Assembly (NCBI GenBank): GCA_001566295.1
Contig: KQ964258.1
Span: 794,277-858,276, forward strand
DNA length: 64,000 bases
Source of the DNA: Microdochium bolleyi
Lineage: Eukaryota > Ascomycota > Sordariomycetes > Xylariales > Microdochiaceae
Direction: 5' to 3'
Of this stretch, positions 59,201 through 64,000 are shown piece by piece. The notes under the pieces were generated by a model, which did no database searches, was not told the DNA's origin, and saw only the letters and a list, made by a program, of their open reading frames with translations. How positions within the stretch are numbered: the stretch's first letter is position 1; each line of letters starts with the position of its first letter. Both the position numbers and the translations under genes were made by a program.

Positions 59201-62200
59201 CTGACTTCGTGATGCGGAGGACTTGGAGCATACAAGGTGCGCATTGGCTTAACGAAGACCATTAATAAGCTACTGTTCTATTCTCCGACCGGCCTCATAG
59301 ATGGTGTTTCGTATGTAGGCATCGAAACTCTCGGTGCTACTTAAAACCTTTGCGACGGTTGTGTATATATGACGACAACCTAGGAAACTTCCTTCCAATT
59401 TTTTTAAATTGAGAATGCTTTAATCCATCTCGACATTGTGAGAAACAAAGACATCCTCCTAGCGGCCCGGAAGGCGCGCCCCGTGCCTAGTCCCATAGAC
59501 ACGACTCGACTAGCATGCAAGGGCTGCTTCAGTCAATTACATTTCTCCAACGATTGTCGCACCACAACAGGTAAAAGGGGTTTCTAGAAGGTCACACCCG
59601 AACCGCTCAGACCAGAAGCAGCAGTCCCTCCGCTCCTTGTCAACTGCGACGCTTTGACAGTTGGGACAATGATGTGGAGGGCCACGAGGCAGGACTAGGG
59701 GCTTAGTGTCAGTGTTTGTTGGGCAATTGTTGAACAATAGACTGCCACGTGGTGAGAAGAAGAAAGAGAAGGGGGAAAGGACCGTGCCGGCGCTAGCATC
59801 AACTACGCCAAATGCCGTGGCTCATGACCTCCTTGCCAATACAATAGTCCTCCAGGGTGTTTCTACTTGGCGCAAGCGGAATTCAGCGGCGACAGCAACC
59901 TGTTCGGCACCGACCAGGGGCATTGAATGATAGGAGATAGCATTGAAGCGCAGTGCTCAGTACGACACATCTGGGGAACCTTGGCCGTCAGAGGGTGTGA
60001 ACCATGGTACATTACCATGTGTAGGCTGAGTTTCTGACTGGAAGCGCTTCGTCCGGACAAGTCTGACTGATATGATCTTGGCTTTTCGTATCGCGGATGT
60101 GTTGCATTGCCTCAGACCACTCTAGCAATGCATTTCAACAGTTGAATGGCATAACTATAGGTTCAAGCGAGAGTTCACAACCTCATACTTGCCAGTTTCC
60201 TCAAGATCATGAAGATCCAGTTCTGTCGCATGCATCATGTCGTTTTCAGATAATTCCCAAACGTCCTATGGTTCTGTACTGCTCTCTATCGCCTTTGCAG
60301 CTTCAGAGCAAGTTTCTCTGAGAACTGAGGACGAGTTTGAGAGAGGCCACTGTTGCTCAACAACAAGTATATCTTTACGTACTATGTCGGAAGTCTTGTG
60401 ATCGTGCAGCACAACCTTGAGACGGACGCTCCTCTCTTCGTGTCCCGAACACATTCACACATAATGTCAGACGGTTGGCGAATAAAACCAAACATGATGT
60501 GCGGGCAGCAGCTTGGATGCATCTCCAATTCTAGAAACATTTCGCTTGCGAGGACAGTAAAAGAGAAAGACTAGGAGCCAAGGTCCATAACAACAGCAAG
60601 ACCTACCGAGACTCTCTGTCAGTCCCCAGCAGCACCTACATCGATGACAGGCGCGTCCAAGTGCGGCAAGTGATGGCCAGTCTTCCATAGACATATCCTC
60701 GGATGTTCGAGAGATCCCACCAACTCCTGTATCAGAAAGAAAGAATGACTGGCAGTTCGTGCAAGCACCGTCGCACGAGTGGCAGTGGCAGGAAAAGCAC
60801 AACCACAAGAGCTTGGACATTACGGCCTATGGCTGAGATACAACTCCGGCAGAGATGTACTGAAAACTTCAACAAAGCATGCTGAGTATGGACATCGTAC
60901 ACAAGATAGACTCATTTCACTTGTAGTCTCGTCCTTCATATTCCCACTTATCCTGGACGTGAGTCGTTCAGCATAGGAAGCACCGCAGTTGGTATCCCTT
61001 CCGCAACGATAAATATCCCCCCATTTGTTCAGATGAAGCCATGTAAGCAGCAAGATGCAGCAAAGTATTGGTCAGTATCGACCATGATCGGTAAATCCTT
61101 GTGAACGTTGCAGTGTCTGGCACCACGCCAGTGCTCTGTATACGAACGCACAATTGTATACTTCAGACGTTCGAGATATGGCAATAGGTGCAACGGCGCG
61201 GTCCAGCTGATCAGCTGGTAAGCCACAAGGTGACTCGCACAGCATAACTCGTAATGCTTGTCCGAGCCGAGCAGTAGTAGAGTCCTGTGTGACGAAGCAT
61301 CTTATGAAGAGGCAAGTGGTGACGGTGGCGCTGCGACGGAGCAAGATGCGAGGCTTACACAGAAGAATCTTGCACGACGCAACGCCGCCTTGGTCAAAAG
61401 TTCCGTGGGGGCCTCTTACTTTTCGCGAGACAAAAGCCGCAGCTCTTATCAGAGGAAGCATGGAGGATCTATTCTTGACGAAAGGATCCTCAGCCCAGAG
61501 TCGCACAACATCAGCCCGATGACTTGGTTCTGTGCTACCCGTCCTCTATCTACGAGACCATGAGCATGACCTGAGTTTCTCGTCCTTGTGCGGCGTGGCG
61601 CGTGGTATGACCGTGATGACCTGACGATATCTTCCATGAACAAGCTTTATGCACAGCCAGAACTGCTGATGTCATATGAGACAATGGGACTACTATCTTT
61701 GTCCTCGGTCCGGAACAGCCTTTCGTAGCAGATAACGGTGTGACAAGGAGGCTGAGTCATGGAGAGTCATTGTCCGTGTTACTCCAACCTTTTCCACGAT
61801 GTCCAATGCGACCATGGCTGTAATTAAATTTGATTTTTCTGATTTTATCTGGCTCGAGAGGAATAGAATCCACCGAGACAGCGTGTTGCAGACTTTTTCC
61901 GGGGTCAGACACGCCATCGCCTTGTCTCCTTGGTGTCCATGTCCGTCCTGCCCACCACGATCCCCGCAACCGGCCCGACGGCGTGAGGGAACGAGTAATG
62001 TGATGGACGAACGACGACATGGACGTCACGATCTGTAGAAATGCTGACGAACTAGGTCCAGGACCCTTCCTTGGTCGCTCGGGGCGGAATATAACCGAGC
62101 AAGGGCGATGCCTGCCTGCCTGCACGCCAGCCAGCTTTGTGGCTCGTCTCGAGGGTGTTGCTCAGGCGTCGCTCGGGTGGCGGCACCCTCTCTGGGATGG

Positions 62201-62335
62201 GCTATGCCGTAATACCGTCAAGCAACCAGGTCAGTTGGTCCACCTCGCGGGGGACGTGAGTCGTGCAAAGATGGAGCTCTGGGGGCTTCAAGTGCCGGGC
62301 TGAGGCTGCAACCGGCGAGTCTGTGGGGGGAGCAG

Positions 62336-62374
62336 CCCTGGAGACAAGCCCTGGAGACAAGCCCTGGAGACAAG
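62336..62374. repeat. 13-bp tandem repeat, three copies
   Basis: Three perfect tandem copies of CCCTGGAGACAAG followed by a partial fourth. Non-coding. Confidence 0.9.
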
Positions 62375-63152
62375 CCCGGCGTCTCTTCTAGTTTACTCCG
62401 TTGCGCCTAGCCCCAACGCTCCCCCGCAAGAGGCCTGGCGGGCATGACATCATGGCACCACGGGACCAGCAGGCGCCATCATTCCTCCTTGCGCCAGAAA
62501 GACACGACTTGGCCTCTTTCTCTTCATGTCTCACGAGACCTTGCCGCCAGGCCCGCCGTCGGTCTGCAAGTTGCGTCTTCCCCGGCGCCGGCGCTGCTTT
62601 AGCGGCTTCGGAGCCTCCGCTCACCCCAAAGGCTGCAGAGACCATCGGCAGATGCAGCAGAGACAGCAAGGCCTGGAGGCAAATCCAGGTTTCCTTTTCC
62701 GACGGTCTCGTGGCACCCGTGACCGAACTCTGCTTGTGTCATCACACCTCTACCCGCAAGCCTGCCAAGGAGACCAGAATCAAGAATCGATCGATGGAAT
62801 ATATTGCCTGAATATCGATTGACCAAAACATGAGACAGCCTGCGTGTTTTGCCTAGAGCTCGACATCTGCCGTGGAGTGCTGCCACGCCCGGCGGCGAGT
62901 ATCTCGATCCCCGCCACCCTGCGATTCGCTTCTCGAATCAGCCGGCCGTCATTTGTTTGCGGGTGGTGTCTGACAATCAGCACACTTTGCGCCTCCTGGA
63001 CACAGAAGATCGACGAGGCCTTGGTTCATTTTTCTTTTTTTCCCAAGATCAATTGAGCTGAATTGATCTGAGGAATATCGCTCTGCGGCTCCTACTCACC
63101 GATAGACCCTGCCTCTTGTCATGTCCGATCATCGACAACACCACAAACAAAA

Positions 63153-63177
63153 GCACACACACACACACACACACACC
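63153..63177. repeat. CA dinucleotide microsatellite
   Basis: About 12 tandem CA units in the gene-poor right end. Confidence 0.9.
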
Positions 63178-63905
63178 CGGTGGCGCCTACGGCACTTGAC
63201 AGTCAAGCCTTGCCGACGGGAGCCCTAGCCAGCGTCCTGGATTGGGGGCGGCGGAAACCTCCGCGGTCACAACAAACAAGCAAACAATACCCCCCCAACC
63301 CCTACATTTAGACATTGTCACGAGCTGTCAGTGACGGAAACCCTGACTTGTCGAGTTTGCTGCTTGCCCCGCCTCATATTCCTGTCGCAGCCAGCCATAG
63401 CTATGACAGGCATTGGACCATGGTCACGTCGTCCCCGACATCGATTCACAGGGCAGGGAGGGCTTCACGGGAGCCCGAATCGTAGCCTGGTTGCGAAGCG
63501 ATCCTTGCTCCCTGGTCTGCTCAGCTCACAAGAAAGCCGGGGCCTCAGCCTCTTCGTATGGACGCAGGTGCATTGCCGTGATATCAAACCCCCATCCCGC
63601 TCGCGCAGGCGCAGCGCATAGCTGCAGGGCAGCCCTTGCCCGTCGCGTGTCAACCACACACACACACACACAACGTTGCACAGATTCCAGAGGGCTGTGC
63701 GCCATGTCAGACACGTGTGTGCGGGCGAGTCAAAAGGTCGACCTCGAGACGGACGGCTGCAGCGCCCCTGCCGTCATCGCCCAGCCGCGGACTTCGAGGA
63801 GGCGGTGTCGTCCGTCCACACAGCACTTACGGGGACGAGGCTCGATTGCCCCTTTGCCCGCGTTCCATGGCGGTGACGATGATAGCAGTGATACTCATAA
63901 TGATG

Positions 63906-63906
<1 letters not shown>

Positions 63907-63999
<93 letters not shown>

Positions 64000-64000
64000 C
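63907..64000. repeat. AAC trinucleotide microsatellite running off the window
   Basis: About 31 uninterrupted ACA/AAC units reach the last base, so the true length is unknown. No ORF upstream reads into it as a poly-Asn or poly-Thr/Gln tail with a recognisable domain. Confidence 0.95.

Larger units (their letters stand above)
53215..64000. other. 10.8-kb gene-poor region to the window edge
   Basis: No gene can be supported. ORFs rarely exceed 120-150 codons, occur in all frames, and form no joined exon set with a family signature. The part from about 57.6 to 61.9 kb looks AT-richer than the rest. Simple repeats are present: GGT at 54678-54718, CA at 63153-63177 and 63655-63671, a 13-bp tandem repeat at 62336-62374, and AAC from 63907 to the edge. 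A possible ankyrin-like relic (minus strand near 61.0-61.2 kb) is described as a finding. Non-coding RNAs, decayed transposons or lineage-specific genes with many introns cannot be ruled out. Confidence 0.5.

Noticed and set aside
63907..64000. Telomere-like end
   Set aside because: The repeat is AAC, not the TTAGGG-type unit of filamentous ascomycetes.

Overview
This 64-kb window is nuclear DNA of a filamentous ascomycete (Pezizomycotina; the overall look suits Sordariomycetes, but that rank is inferred). The evidence is short GT-AG introns of about 60-210 nt, monocistronic genes, eukaryotic housekeeping proteins (eIF1A, a WW/FF splicing-type factor, a Kap123-type importin) and families typical of filamentous fungi: a fungal rhodopsin-domain protein, a PIR wall protein, a bestrophin-like channel and a sugar-porter MFS. 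No operon, CRISPR array, rRNA, complete transposon or convincing tRNA was seen.

I model 14 protein-coding genes. Left block (0.5-5 kb): eIF1A (+, three exons), a WW/FF-domain protein (-, one exon) and a PAP2 lipid phosphatase (+), the last two sharing a 0.5-kb divergent promoter. After a 5-kb gap come a seven-TM fungal rhodopsin-domain protein (10.25-11.87, +) and an Mx/dynamin-like GTPase (12.75-15.80, +). After a 3.3-kb gap come an MFS sugar porter with a very long Asn/Gly-rich C-terminal tail (19.13-21.79, +), a conserved-looking protein of unknown function (22.9-24.7, -), a large multi-pass membrane protein (26.96-29.98, -), a U1-type zinc-finger splicing-like protein (32.05-33.02, -) and a PIR-repeat wall protein with a GPI-like tail (34.83-35.86, -). 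The right block has importin Kap123 (39.42-43.02, -), a short-chain dehydrogenase (44.30-45.64, +), a bestrophin-like anion channel (46.05-47.79, -) and a CHY zinc-finger protein (51.07-53.21, +).

The last 10.8 kb (53.2-64.0) and several 2-5-kb gaps hold no gene I can support, only short random-looking ORFs, microsatellites and small tandem repeats. The window ends inside a long AAC microsatellite.

The genes do not form a pathway or a secondary-metabolite cluster. They are independent loci for translation initiation, RNA processing, nuclear import, membrane transport, lipid turnover and wall structure. No complete new multi-gene system was found. The best leads are single genes: the unknown protein at 22.9-24.7 kb, the nuclear-looking insert in the dynamin, the tailed MFS, the PIR protein with its repeats after the folded domain, and several introns that skip the nearest AG acceptor.
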